A stretch of 64,000 nt of DNA, from contig CAWAEN010000007.1 in NCBI GenBank assembly GCA_963781035.1, positions 186,001 to 250,000 of the forward strand, given 5' to 3'. Both the position numbers and the translations under genes were made by a program. Shown piece by piece: positions 53,812 through 63,209 of the stretch (its first letter is position 1; each line of letters begins with the position of its first letter). Source of the stretch: SZUA-35 sp963781035. Its GTDB lineage: Bacteria; Actinomycetota; Acidimicrobiia; Acidimicrobiales; SZUA-35. The notes beneath the pieces were generated by a model. It saw only the letters and a list, made by a program, of their open reading frames with translations. It did no database searches and was not told the origin of the DNA.

Positions 53812-54735
53812 GTGGTTGACGCCGCACTCGAGATCCTCGATCCCGTCCTGCACGACTTCGCCGCGGCCATCGGTTCCGAGGGGCCCTTCGCCGTTCGAGG
53901 CGGCGGAACCCGATGGGAACACGGCGGAGCCGTCGACGACGCGGCCCGGGTCGTTCGCGCTCCGGACGGGATCGTCGATCACCGTGCCGAGGAGATGACC
54001 GTGCAGGTTCGGGCCGGCACCCTCGTGACCGATCTCGAGGCGGCTCTCGGCGAACGAGGCCAACGGTCGGCTCTCCCGATGAGAGGTGGCACCGTCGGTG
54101 GAGCGGTTGCCGTTGGTGAGAACCACCTCGAAGTCCTCGGGCGAGGTCGAGTCAGGGACAGCGTGCTGCAGGTCCGCTATGTCTCGGCGGAAGGTCGACT
54201 GGTCACCGCCGGTGGACCGGTGGTCAAGAACGTCAGCGGATTCAACTTGCCCAAACTCATCACCGGATCACTGGGCACGTTCGGTGCCATCGCCGAGCTC
54301 GTGCTGCGAACCAACCCGATCCCGGCCGAGTCGGTCTGGCTCCGATCCGAAGATGCCGATCCGTTCTCGATCCCAGACGTCCTCCTGCGACCGTCGGCGA
54401 TGCTCCACGATCGTGCCGCCACGTGGGTCCTGATCGAGGGGTACCCGTCCGACGTTGCCGCCGAGCGCCGCCGCCTCGATGGTCTCGGACACTTCACAGA
54501 CTCAGACGGTCCCCCCGAGCTCCCCGTCCACCCATGGTCGATGCCGCCCTCCGACCTGCGCACCCTCGGTGCTGATGCCACCGGTCCCGCCGTGCTGTCG
54601 ATCGGTGTTGGTGTGGCGTGGGCATCGAAACCGGCCCCTGCCCGCTCCCCCGACCCCGTGGTCGATCTCATCTCGAGCCGATTGAAGGCTGCGTTCGACC
54701 CGACCGGTCGCTGCAATCCAGGACGGAGACCCTGA
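53812..54735 (+). CDS. glcE: Glycolate oxidase FAD-binding subunit GlcE
   Basis: This protein of about 307 residues is a shortened GlcD-like FAD domain: FAVRGGGTRWEHGG (FAD loop), VQVRAGTLVTDLEAALGERGQ, GGTVGGAVAV, VKNVSGFNLPKLITGSLGTFGAIAEL and the terminal FDPTGRCNPGRR. It pairs with GlcD and GlcF in glycolate dehydrogenase. GTG 53812 is preferred, with TTG 53803 as an alternative that overlaps the glcD stop. The stop overlaps the glcF ATG by one base (TGATG), so subunits are made in step. Confidence 0.88.
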   Translation: MVDAALEILDPVLHDFAAAIGSEGPFAVRGGGTRWEHGGAVDDAARVVRAPDGIVDHRAEEMTVQVRAGTLVTDLEAALGERGQRSALPMRGGTVGGAVAVGENHLEVLGRGRVRDSVLQVRYVSAEGRLVTAGGPVVKNVSGFNLPKLITGSLGTFGAIAELVLRTNPIPAESVWLRSEDADPFSIPDVLLRPSAMLHDRAATWVLIEGYPSDVAAERRRLDGLGHFTDSDGPPELPVHPWSMPPSDLRTLGADATGPAVLSIGVGVAWASKPAPARSPDPVVDLISSRLKAAFDPTGRCNPGRRP

Positions 54736-55907
54736 TGGATCTGCGCATCGATGCCGAGGAGCTGAACGCCTGCGTACAGTGCGGCCTCTGCCTTCCCCAC
54801 TGCCCCACCTATCGCGTGACGGGCGACGAGACCATGTCGCCAAGGGGGCGGATCCAGCTGATGCGCGAGGTGCAGGATCACGATGCGCCGGTCACAGCTG
54901 AGGTGCTGAGCTCGTTCGACACGTGCGTGTTGTGCCGTGGTTGCGAGACAGCCTGCCCGAGCGGTGTGAACTACGGCCATCTGATGGAAGCGACACGAGA
55001 GACCCTCGCAGACGACCATACGATCACGCCGCGCTGGCAGCGGTGGGCCATGGCACCTCTCGGTAAACCCTCGCTGCTGGCCATGGGTTCGTCTGCCATC
55101 GCAGTGGCCAACCGGCTGTCGCTCGTTCCTGGGCGGCTCGGGCTGCCGAAGGACATTCCGTTCCGGCAGGAGCCACTCGTGGCGTCCGGCGACGACGTGT
55201 ACCTCTTCACCGGGTGCGTGATGGACGCATGGCAACGCAACGTCCATGCCGCCGGCAAACGCGTGCTGGAAGCAGCGGGGTTCGGCGTTCGGCCGACCGG
55301 CCGGGCGGCTCCGTGCTGTGGTGCCCTCCACACCCATGCGGGACTCGCCGGCGACGCCAGGGAGATGGCGTCGTCGATGATCGAGGCGCTCGACGATCGT
55401 CCGATCGTGGTCGATTCCGCCGGGTGCGGCGCAGCGATGAAGGACTATGGCCATCTGCTCGGCACCGACCGGGCGGCAGCCTTCGGGTCGCGGGTGTTCG
55501 ACATCTCCGAGTTCCTCGGCGAGCACCTCGAGGACCTTCCCGTCGTCGAGCCGTTGGACCTCGTGGTCGCCGTGCAGGATCCCTGCCATCTCCGCCACGT
55601 GCAGCAGGTCCACCAGGCCACGCGGACCGTCCTCGCGCCGTTCGTGCGCGCCATCGTCGAACTCGACGACGAGGGTCTCTGCTGTGGCGCAGGTGGTGCG
55701 TTCTCGGTCATGCATCCCGAATTGGGGGGCGACATACGCGACCGCAAGGTGGCATCGATCGACCGAGCTGCCCCTGATGTGGTGGCCAGCGCCAACCCCG
55801 GGTGTTCGCTGCACCTCGCTGCTGCCGGTGTTCCCACCGTCCATCCGATGCAGTTGATCGACGCCGCGATCAACGGCACACCGCTCGACGTCCCAGGAGC
55901 CCGATGA
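54735..55907 (+). CDS. glcF: Glycolate oxidase iron-sulfur subunit GlcF
   Basis: This 390-residue protein has two ferredoxin-type [4Fe-4S] clusters: CVQCGLCLPHCPTY near 13-26 and CVLCRGCETACPSG near 63-76. Two CCG domains follow with CCGALHTHAGLAGD near 195 and CCGAGGAFSV near 317, preceded by LFTGCVMDAWQ. The CCG domains resemble those of heterodisulfide-reductase and succinate-dehydrogenase-like proteins and may carry further clusters. GlcF moves electrons from the flavin subunits to the quinone pool at the membrane. It overlaps glcB by 4 bp (ATGA). Confidence 0.92.
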   Translation: MDLRIDAEELNACVQCGLCLPHCPTYRVTGDETMSPRGRIQLMREVQDHDAPVTAEVLSSFDTCVLCRGCETACPSGVNYGHLMEATRETLADDHTITPRWQRWAMAPLGKPSLLAMGSSAIAVANRLSLVPGRLGLPKDIPFRQEPLVASGDDVYLFTGCVMDAWQRNVHAAGKRVLEAAGFGVRPTGRAAPCCGALHTHAGLAGDAREMASSMIEALDDRPIVVDSAGCGAAMKDYGHLLGTDRAAAFGSRVFDISEFLGEHLEDLPVVEPLDLVVAVQDPCHLRHVQQVHQATRTVLAPFVRAIVELDDEGLCCGAGGAFSVMHPELGGDIRDRKVASIDRAAPDVVASANPGCSLHLAAAGVPTVHPMQLIDAAINGTPLDVPGAR

Positions 55908-58108
55908 CCAACGATCACCTACCGGACTACGTCGACGTCGGAGGTCTGTCGGTCGACGCTGACCTGCACGCCTTCGTCGAGACCGAGGCCCTCCCTGGCA
56001 CCGGCATCGATCCCGCCGAGCTGTGGTCAGGTCTGGCGCAGTTGATCAACGAACGAGGACCCGAGAACCGGCGTCTGCTCGAGATCCGGGCCGAGATGCA
56101 GGCTGCCATCGATCACTGGCACCGCAGCAACCCGAACCATGACCCGGCTGCCTACCGATCCTTCCTCGAGGACCTCGGCTACCTCCTTCCCGAAGGCGCT
56201 CCTTTCGCAGTCCAGACCGAGGGGGTCGACCCGGAGCTGGCCACGATCGCGGGACCCCAACTCGTCGTTCCTGTGATGAATGCCCGCTACGCCATCAACG
56301 CCGCCAATGCCCGTTGGGGATCGCTCTACGACGCCCTCTACGGTACCGATGCCCTCGGAGACCAGCCGCCGACCGGTCCATACGATCCCGAGCGAGGGGC
56401 ACGGGTGATCACGTGGGCCCGCCGGTTCCTCGACGACGTGACTCCCCTCGACGATGGACACTCGCACTCCGAGGCAACCGCCTACACCGTCATCGATGGC
56501 TCGTTGGCCGTGGCCTGCGGCGGTGCGGCATCGATCGGGCTGCTCGACGCCGAGCAGTTCGTCGGCCACACCGGACCGGCAACGCAACCGTCGTCGATCC
56601 TGATTCGGAACAACGGCCTGCACATCGAACTCGTGATCGACCGCGGCCATCCCATCGGTTCGACCGATCCTGCCGGTGTGGCCGATGTCGTGCTCGAATC
56701 GGCGGTGACGGCGATCATGGACTGCGAGGATTCGATCGCCGCGGTCGACGGCGCCGACAAGGCCCTCACCTATCGCAACTGGCTCGGTCTCCTCCGCGGT
56801 GATCTCACCGCTGAGGTCACCAAGGCCGGCTCCACGTTCACGCGGTCGATGGCGGCCGACCGAGTCTTCGTCGGCCCGGACGGAAGCGAGTTCTCCCTGC
56901 CGGGCCGGGCCACGATGCTGGTGCGCAACGTCGGCCACCTCATGACCACCCCGGCCGTCCTCGACGCCAAGGGCAACGAGGCACCGGAAGGTCTGCTCGA
57001 TGCGATGATGACCGCTCTGGCCGCCATGCCTGACCTGGCCAAGACCGAGGGTCCCCGGAACTCACGGACCGGATCGATCTATGTCGTGAAGCCGAAGATG
57101 CACGGGCCGGACGAGGTCGCCTTCGCCGACCAGGTCTTCGCCGACGTCGAGGACGTCCTCGGCCTGGCCAGGAACACGATCAAGATCGGGGTGATGGACG
57201 AAGAGCGGCGGACGACGCTGAACCTCCACGAATGCATCCGGGCCGCCCGACAGCGCATCGTGTTCATCAACACCGGGTTCCTCGACCGCACCGGCGACGA
57301 GATGCACACCTCCATGGAAGCAGGCCCGATGGTCCGCAAGTCTGACATGAAGGCCCAGCGATGGATCCAGGCCTACGAGGACTGGAACGTCGACGTCGGG
57401 CTTCGCTGCGGCCTGCAAGGCAGAGCGCAGATCGGCAAGGGGATGTGGGCCGCCCCCGACCTGATGGCGTCGATGCTGGAGGAGAAGATCGCCCATCCCC
57501 GAGCGGGGGCCAACTGCGCGTGGGTGCCATCACCGACGGCAGCCACGCTCCATGCCACGCACTATCACCGGGTCGACGTCGCCGCCAGGCAGGACGAGCT
57601 CCTCACCGGTGGATCGCGGGCGACACTCGACGACCTCCTTCGCATCCCCGTCGAAGCCGATCCGAAGTGGAGCGATGCCGAGATCCAAGCAGAACTCGAC
57701 AACAACGCCCAGGGCATCCTGGGCTACGTCGTGCGATGGGTCGACCAGGGCATCGGCTGCTCGAAGGTGCCGGACATCCATGACGTCGGATTGATGGAGG
57801 ACCGGGCCACGTGCCGTATCTCGAGCCAACACATGGCCAACTGGCTCCACCACGGCATCGTCGACGCCGCTCGCATTCGTGCGACCATGGAGAAGATGGC
57901 GCACTTGGTCGATCAGCAGAACACAGACGATCTCGCCTACGAGCCGATGGCCCCTGCGTTCGACGGGCCGGCGTTCCGAGCCGCCTGTGACCTGGTCTTC
58001 AGCGGCGTCGAACAACCGTCGGGCTACACCGAACCCATCCTCCATGCCAGACGGCAGGAGAAGAAGCGTCAGCAGGTCACCACGACCGGAACAGGAACGA
58101 CCAGATGA
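55904..58108 (+). CDS. glcB: Malate synthase G
   Basis: This 734-residue enzyme condenses glyoxylate with acetyl-CoA to give malate, the step after glycolate oxidation. Recognisable segments: VVPVMNARYAINAANARWGSLYDALYG, VITWARRFLDD, AIMDCEDSIAAVDGADKA (Mg-binding Glu/Asp), VVKPKMHGPDEVAF, IKIGVMDEERRTTLN (catalytic region), NTGFLDRTGDEMHTSM, LRCGLQGRAQIGKGMWA, and a C-terminal helical plug with GIGCSKVPDIHDVGLMEDRATCRISSQH. Length matches isoform G (~720-740). It is coupled to glcF upstream and glcG downstream by ATGA overlaps. Glycolate can thereby be used as a carbon source. Confidence 0.95.
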   Translation: MTNDHLPDYVDVGGLSVDADLHAFVETEALPGTGIDPAELWSGLAQLINERGPENRRLLEIRAEMQAAIDHWHRSNPNHDPAAYRSFLEDLGYLLPEGAPFAVQTEGVDPELATIAGPQLVVPVMNARYAINAANARWGSLYDALYGTDALGDQPPTGPYDPERGARVITWARRFLDDVTPLDDGHSHSEATAYTVIDGSLAVACGGAASIGLLDAEQFVGHTGPATQPSSILIRNNGLHIELVIDRGHPIGSTDPAGVADVVLESAVTAIMDCEDSIAAVDGADKALTYRNWLGLLRGDLTAEVTKAGSTFTRSMAADRVFVGPDGSEFSLPGRATMLVRNVGHLMTTPAVLDAKGNEAPEGLLDAMMTALAAMPDLAKTEGPRNSRTGSIYVVKPKMHGPDEVAFADQVFADVEDVLGLARNTIKIGVMDEERRTTLNLHECIRAARQRIVFINTGFLDRTGDEMHTSMEAGPMVRKSDMKAQRWIQAYEDWNVDVGLRCGLQGRAQIGKGMWAAPDLMASMLEEKIAHPRAGANCAWVPSPTAATLHATHYHRVDVAARQDELLTGGSRATLDDLLRIPVEADPKWSDAEIQAELDNNAQGILGYVVRWVDQGIGCSKVPDIHDVGLMEDRATCRISSQHMANWLHHGIVDAARIRATMEKMAHLVDQQNTDDLAYEPMAPAFDGPAFRAACDLVFSGVEQPSGYTEPILHARRQEKKRQQVTTTGTGTTR

Positions 58109-58542
58109 AGAGTCACGTCAGCGTCACGCTCGAGGTCGCGCGCTCCATCATCGCTCAGGCACTGGCGAAAGGAGCCGAGGACGGGATGGCTCCACTTGCC
58201 GTGGTCGTTCTCGATGCCGGTGGGCGGCTCAAGGCGTTCGAGCGACAGGACGGTGCGTCGTTCGGTCGTTTCGAGGTCGGTCACGGGAAGGCCTATGGAG
58301 CCATCGCACTCGGAATGGGCAGTCGATTGCTCGGTGCGGCCGCTGAGGTTCGCCCGCACTTCGTCGAGGGTGTCAACGGGGCGTTCGGTGGCGCGTTGGT
58401 TCCCGTGCCAGGAGGAGTGCTGATCGCCGACGGTGCGACGATCATCGGCGCCGTCGGGGTGTCCGGTGACAATTCCGACAACGACGAGGCGTGCGCCGTC
58501 GCTGGAATCACGGCCGCGGGACTCACGCCCATCACGGGCTGA
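58105..58542 (+). CDS. glcG: GlcG/HbpS family protein
   Basis: This 145-residue single-domain DUF336/PF03928 protein reads VTLEVARSIIAQALAKGAEDG, APLAVVVLDAGGRLKAFERQDGAS, GKAYGAIALGMGSR and the strongly conserved PVPGGVLIADGATIIGAVGVSGDNSDNDEACA. Members lie in glycolate operons (GlcG) or bind heme (HbpS). The biochemical role in glycolate use is not settled. It is the last gene of the glc operon, its ATG overlapping the glcB stop. It is convergent with the quinone oxidoreductase. Confidence 0.88.
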   Translation: MKSHVSVTLEVARSIIAQALAKGAEDGMAPLAVVVLDAGGRLKAFERQDGASFGRFEVGHGKAYGAIALGMGSRLLGAAAEVRPHFVEGVNGAFGGALVPVPGGVLIADGATIIGAVGVSGDNSDNDEACAVAGITAAGLTPITG

Positions 58543-58570
58543 CGCTCGCCGACGGCCGCACTCCCTGCTG

Positions 58571-59696
58571 TCAGGCGTTGGGCGTCACCAGGAATTTCTC
58601 ACCGGTGGCCTGCTTTGCATACGCAGCGGCAATCTCCGGATCGACGACCTCGTCGAGCGTGATTTCCCGTGTGTAGGTGCTGGCGAAGGTCGTGTGCATC
58701 TCGTCGACGACCCGCGCCCGGAGGCGATCGCCGACCTCCTGGCCGACGGCAGCGAGGAAGTACGGGAGGAGCCAGCCGCCGATGCTCCATGCTGCGCCGA
58801 AGGTCCGGTCGATGGTGGTCGGACCCCGATCGAGCCCACCGTAGATGTACACCTGCTTGTGGGTGGTGGAGCCGTAGCGGGAGTAGCCGCCGGACTCGTT
58901 GGCTGCTGCGGCCCTCTCCATGCCGGTCAGGATCTGGCCGGCCAGGGATCCGCCGCCGATGGCATCGAAGGCGATCGTGGCCCCGGTCTGGGTGAGGGCG
59001 GTGACCAAATCGGCGGTGAACGAGTCGGCGGACGAGTCGACGACATGGGTTGCCCCGATCGATCGCAGGAGCTCGGCCTGGCTCTCGCGGCGCACGATGT
59101 TCACCAGCCCGATGCCGTCGGCGATGCAGATCTTGTTCAGCATCTGGCCGAGGTTCGAGGCGGCCGCCGTGTGGACCAGCGCAGTGTGACCTTCGAGCCG
59201 CATGGTCTCGGTCATGCCGAGTGCGGTCAGTGGATTCACGAACATCGAGGCGCCGGCTCGCGGGTCGGTTCCCATCCGGCAGCACCAAGGCGCTCTCCAC
59301 CGGCACGCAGCGGTACTGGGCATACATGGCCCCTCCGAGGACGGCGACCGTGCTGCCGAGCAATGCCTGCGCCTCGGCCGAGGAACCAGCCTCGACCACC
59401 ACCCCTGCGCTCTCGTTTCCGACCGGGAGGGACTGGCCCATGCGCCCGCCGAGACCGGCCATGACGCCGGGCGGAATGTCGGCCTCGATGGCCGGTGCCT
59501 CCGGTGTCCCGACCGAGCGGAGCGTGGAGAGGTTCGCTCCACCGAGGAGGAGCCCAAGGTCGGAAGGATTGATCGGGGTGGCTCGAACCTCGACCAGGAT
59601 CTCGTCGTCGCCCGGCACCGGTCGATCGACGTCATCGATCGACACCCGCAGCGTGCCGTCGTTGGTCACCAGTGAGCGGAGTTGGCGCATGGTCAT
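58571..59696 (-). CDS. Zinc-binding alcohol dehydrogenase / quinone oxidoreductase family protein, frame broken
   Basis: This MDR-superfamily reductase is about 375 residues after joining. The N-terminal GroES-like domain is clear: DDEILVEVRATPINPSDLGLLLGG, GNESAGVVVEAGS and VAVLGGAMYAQYRCVP. A break near 59270 follows VLPDG. The Rossmann part then reads NPLTALGMTETMR, TALVHTAAASNLGQMLNKI, ATHVVDSSADSF and AFDAIGGGSLAGQIL, without the AxxGxG found in typical QOR. The end is EVVDPEIAAAYAKQATGEKFLV. No zinc-cysteine cluster is seen, so NAD(P)H:quinone or enoyl reductase activity is more likely than alcohol oxidation. ATG 59696 is 13 bp downstream of the 14-nt tandem repeat. Confidence 0.78.
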
Positions 59697-59709
59697 GGGA
59701 GTTTCCTGT

Positions 59710-59765
59710 TCGAGATCAGCGGGTGAGTTTCGGCGGGAGGGTTTCAGCGGGCGAGGTTCAGCGGG
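59710..59765. repeat. 14-nt tandem repeat, four copies
   Basis: On the minus strand the unit CCCGCTGAAACCTC-like repeats at 59765-59752 (CCCGCTGAACCTCG), 59751-59738 (CCCGCTGAAACCCT), 59737-59724 (CCCGCCGAAACTCA) and 59723-59710 (CCCGCTGATCTCGA). The first copy contains the aminotransferase TGA. The array fills most of the 61-bp gap before the quinone oxidoreductase gene. Confidence 0.7.
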
Positions 59766-60940
59766 GAGTGTGGCAGAAATCGACGATTCGTCTGCAGCCC
59801 TCGGCCAGCCGTACATCGTCGATGGTGAAGGAGATACGGACCCAGCCGTCGGCCCGACCCCCGAAGTTGGCAGCGTCGAGAACGGAGACCTGCTGTTCGT
59901 CGAACAGCTTCCGGGAGAACTCGGCGCTCGTCAGGCCGGTGCCGCGAACATCGGCCAGGACGAACATGCCCGCCTCGGGAACGAGCAGATCGAGTCCAGG
60001 GGCGTCGGCCAGCATGAACGTGGTGAGGTCGCGTCGCCGTTGATAGATCGCTCGCATCTCGTCGACATCGGAAGCGTGGTCCTCGACGGCAACGATCGCT
60101 GCCTCCTGGATGAACGGTGGCAGGCCGTAGTTCATCGCCAGGGCGACCCGTGGCCATGTGCCTGATCAACTCCTGCGGGCCGACTGCCCAGCCGAGACGC
60201 CAGCCGGTCATGGCATGGGACTTCGACAACGCGCCGATGACAACGGTGCGTTCGGCCATGCCCGGCCATGCCGCGATCGAGTGGTGTTCGCGATTCGACT
60301 CACCGGCAAAGACCAGCTCGGCGTAGACCTCGTCCGAGATCACCCAGAGGTCGTGTTCGAGCGCGATGGCTGCGATCGATCCCAGCTCGTCCTGCGTGGC
60401 AACCACGCCGGTCGGGTTGGCCGGCGAGTTCACCATGATCGCCTTTGTCCGCTCGGTGACCGCGGCTCTGATCGCTTCGGGATCGAGCCGGAAGCGGTCA
60501 TCCAGACGAGCGGGTACGAGCGTGGCTCCCCCGATGCGCAGGGTGGCTTCGTAGGTGAGGTAGGCGGGGTCGGAGACGATGACCTCGTCGCCGGTCTCGA
60601 CCAGGCACAGCGAGGTGTTGAAAAGGGCGTTCTGGGTCCCGGCGCTCACGATCACGTTGGGCGCGTCGTAGTGCACACCCGTGAGTTTCCCGACGTAGCC
60701 GGCGATGGCCGAGCGGACACGGGGACGTCCGGGAATGTCGGAGTAGTGGGTGTCACCGCTGTCGAGCGCTTCGATCGCCCGGTCGACGATGCCTGCCGGC
60801 GTCCCGAAATCGGGGTCGCCGACGCTCAGGACAACCACATCCTCGCCCCGAGCCTCCGCCTGGCGGGCGGCGAAGTGGACGGCCCAGCCCTCGGCGCCCT
60901 TGCCCCCCGCTCGATCGACCAGTGAGGAGAACTCAGGCAT
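59758..60940 (-). CDS. Class I/II pyridoxal-phosphate aminotransferase, frame broken
   Basis: This fold-type I aminotransferase is about 394 residues after joining. N-terminal part: VVVLSVGDPDFGTP, THYSDIPGRPRVRSAIA, VIVSAGTQNALFN, YEATLRIGGA, VNSPANPTGVVATQDEL, LWVISDEVYAELVF and the PLP-lysine segment VIGALSKSHAMTGWRLGWAV. A break near 60147 leads to MNYGLPPFIQEAAIVAVED, GMFVLADVRGTGLTSAEF and WVRISFTIDDVRLAEGCRRI (substrate Arg). It probably transaminates an aspartate-like or aromatic amino acid. The ATG overlaps the crotonase stop by 8 bp, so they are cotranscribed, with the quinone oxidoreductase downstream. Confidence 0.85.
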
Positions 60941-61746
60941 TGCCGGTTTCGGTGTTGAAGTTTGCGGCCCGTTTCTCGACGAAGGCGGCGATGCCCTCCT
61001 TGCCGTCCGGCCTGCCCATCGAGCGGGTGATCATGTGCATCTCGCGCTCGCCCGTCTCCTCCAGCGACGAGTCGAACCCTTCGTAGATCAGACGTTTCGC
61101 GTTCCCGATGGCAAACGCCGATCCGGCGGCCAACTCGGTGGCGAGGGCCAGCGCAGCGTCGTCGGCCTCGCCCTTCGGGACCACTCGATTGACGAGTCCC
61201 CACGACTCGGCCTCCTCGGCGGACAGCAGACGATTGGTGAGGGTGAGGTCGAGCGCCCGCCGCAATCCGACATGGCGGGCCAGGAAGTAGGTCGACGTGC
61301 CGTCCGGGGTCACACCGGCTCTGGTGTACGCCATCGTGAACTTGGCGTTCTCGGCCGCCACCACGAGGTCGAAGGAGCACATGAGCGAGAGCCCGGCTCC
61401 CCCGGCGGCACCGCCGACCGACGCAACCGTCGGCTTGGTCATCCGGTGCATCCGGTAGATCGCCCCGTGGAAGTCGGTGAGCATGTCGGACGGCGACGCT
61501 CGGGAGGGCATCACCGGCGTCGTTGAACTCGACCAGATCACCGCCGGCACAGAACACCTTGCCCTCGGCGGTCACCAACAGGACGCGGACATCGTCGTCG
61601 TAGTGCGCAGCCAGCGTTGCCGCTCGGAGATCCTTCGCGAACTGGACGCTGACCGCGTTGGCGCCCTCCGGACGGGTGAAGCGGATGGTCGCGATGTGAT
61701 CGCTGACCGAATAGGTCATGGTCTCGTACTCGACGGTGTCGGACAT
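60933..61746 (-). CDS. Enoyl-CoA hydratase/isomerase family protein, frame broken
   Basis: This crotonase is about 271 residues after joining. From ATG 61746: YSVSDHIATIRFTRPEGANAVSV and VLLVTAEGKVFCAGGDLVEF (first oxyanion segment). After a break near 61505: MLTDFHGAIYRMHRMTKPTVASVGGAAGGAGLSLMCSFDLVVAAEN (second oxyanion segment), then FTMAYTRAGVTPDGTSTYFLARHVGLRRA. The first general acid/base position (Glu in classical hydratases, in the GGAAGGAGLS helix) is replaced, while the second falls at Thr/Pro-Asp (VTPDGTS), as in PaaG-type isomerases. It is therefore likely an isomerase or hydratase with altered specificity. It is the first gene of an operon with the aminotransferase. Confidence 0.82.
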
Positions 61747-61797
61747 GGAAGCTCCTGTGTTCTCGAGTCAGCTGGCAGCTCCGGGCTGGCCGCGAAC

Positions 61798-63188
61798 CTA
61801 GTGCGAACCTCCCCGTTCTGCGGAATACAGCCCGCAGAACTGAGGGTGTTGTGCCGCAGAACGGGTGGGTTGGGTCAGGCGGCGGCGGTCGAGCAGCTCG
61901 ATCTTCGCGTGGTGAGGGGGCAGCGAAGACGAGCAGCACCAGCTGCCCGCACCGGCAACGATCCAGGGCAGGCGCAAGGCCATCTCCCTCGAACCGACGC
62001 GTTCGGCCACGAGGATGATCGCGCCGCCGATGAGGGCCCCGATCGGCATCATGCCCCAGCGCGAAGAACCGGTAGACGCTGTTGACCCGGCCCGAGGAGC
62101 TGATCGGGAATGATCGTCTGTCGCAGCGACACCGTGATCACGTTCCACAGCACCGCGACGAACATGAACAGAGCGAACATGACCCAGACGACCGGCCACA
62201 GCGACGTGAGGCCGGTGATGATCGACGTCGAACCGCCGACGATCAACGTGACCCACAGCGATGGGCCGGATCCGAGGCGTCTGGCGACCCACGAGGCGGT
62301 CCACCCGCCGGCGATGCCGCCAACGGCACCGGCAGTGGACAGGACGGCGAACTCGATGGTCGACGTGCCGAGCACTTCCTGGGCGAAGAGCACGAGGGTC
62401 GCCCCCGACAGCGTGCCCAAGAGGTTGATGAGGCCGAGGATGACGGCCAGGGGGCGAAGGAGCTCGTGCTGCCACAGCCAGCGGAAGCCTTCGGCCAACT
62501 CGCTCTTCCACGGCTTGCGGTCCGCGAGCTCTCGCGGTGCGAAGACCGGGGGATCAGGAAGATCAAGAAGGCAGACAGGGCAAAGGAGAACGCGTCGAAC
62601 AGAAACGGCATCGAGAAGGTGACCGCCAACAGGAAGGCGCCGAGCGCCGGACCCATGATCGTGTTGGTGACCTGCTCAGCGCTCCAGAGGCGACCATTGG
62701 CCTTCTCGAGCTGGGACTCGTCGACCAGCGAGGGCATGATCGTCTGCGCCGTGTTGTCGTAGAGGACCTCCGCCGTGCCCAGCACCATGGTCGCCAGGAG
62801 AATGACGAGGTACAGCCCGACATTGGTGTCGATCACGAGCGAGAGGTCGTCGAGCTGATCCGGGCGACGGCAGGCCGCTGCCCTGGCCGAGCACCAACAG
62901 CGCGACTCCCAGCGTCACGACGGCACGCGCCGCGTTGGACAACACCATCAGCCAGCGGCGCTCGTGGCGATCGGTGATCACGCCGGCGGGAAGGCTGAAC
63001 ACCAGCCACGGCAGCCGTTGAGCGACCGCGATCAGGGCCACCAGCATCGGGTTGCGGGTGACGGCGGAGGCCAGCCAGGGATAGGCCAGCTGGCCGACGC
63101 CGTCGCCCAGGTTCGAGATCGTGCTCGCCCCGAACAGCTTCTGATAGGACCGGCCGAGTGGCGTCTCGGTCGAGACTGAGGTGGGCAC
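61798..63188 (-). CDS. MFS transporter (enterobactin-exporter-like), at least four frame breaks
   Basis: This is a 12-TM major-facilitator protein split over several frames. From GTG 63188: YQKLFGASTISNLGDGVGQLAYPW, LPAGVITDRHERRWLM (loop 2-3 motif A) and VVTLGVALLVLG. Next frame (after about 62870): GLYLVILLATMVLGTAEVLYDNTAQTIMPSLVD and EQVTNTIMGPALGAFLL. After about 62550: AEGFRWLWQHELLRPLA, GAVGGIAGGWTASWVARRLG and SLRQTIIPDQLLG. Further breaks near 62085, 62053 and 61945 precede GMMPIGALIGGAIILVAERVG. The pattern fits the EntS/MFS_3 drug or siderophore exporter group. The true C-terminus is uncertain. A TACGCT hexamer lies 6 nt before the start. Confidence 0.75.
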
Positions 63189-63194
63189 GGCGCG

Positions 63195-63200
63195 AGCGTA
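63195..63200 (-). promoter_or_regulatory. -10-like hexamer TACGCT, leaderless arrangement
   Basis: TACGCT on the minus strand ends 6 nt before GTG 63188 of the MFS gene. Confidence 0.4.
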
Positions 63201-63209
63201 CGCGACGGA

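Noticed and set aside
54177..55844. 555-codon minus-strand frame opposite glcE and glcF
   Set aside because: Antisense to genes with all expected Fe-S and FAD motifs; no motifs of its own.
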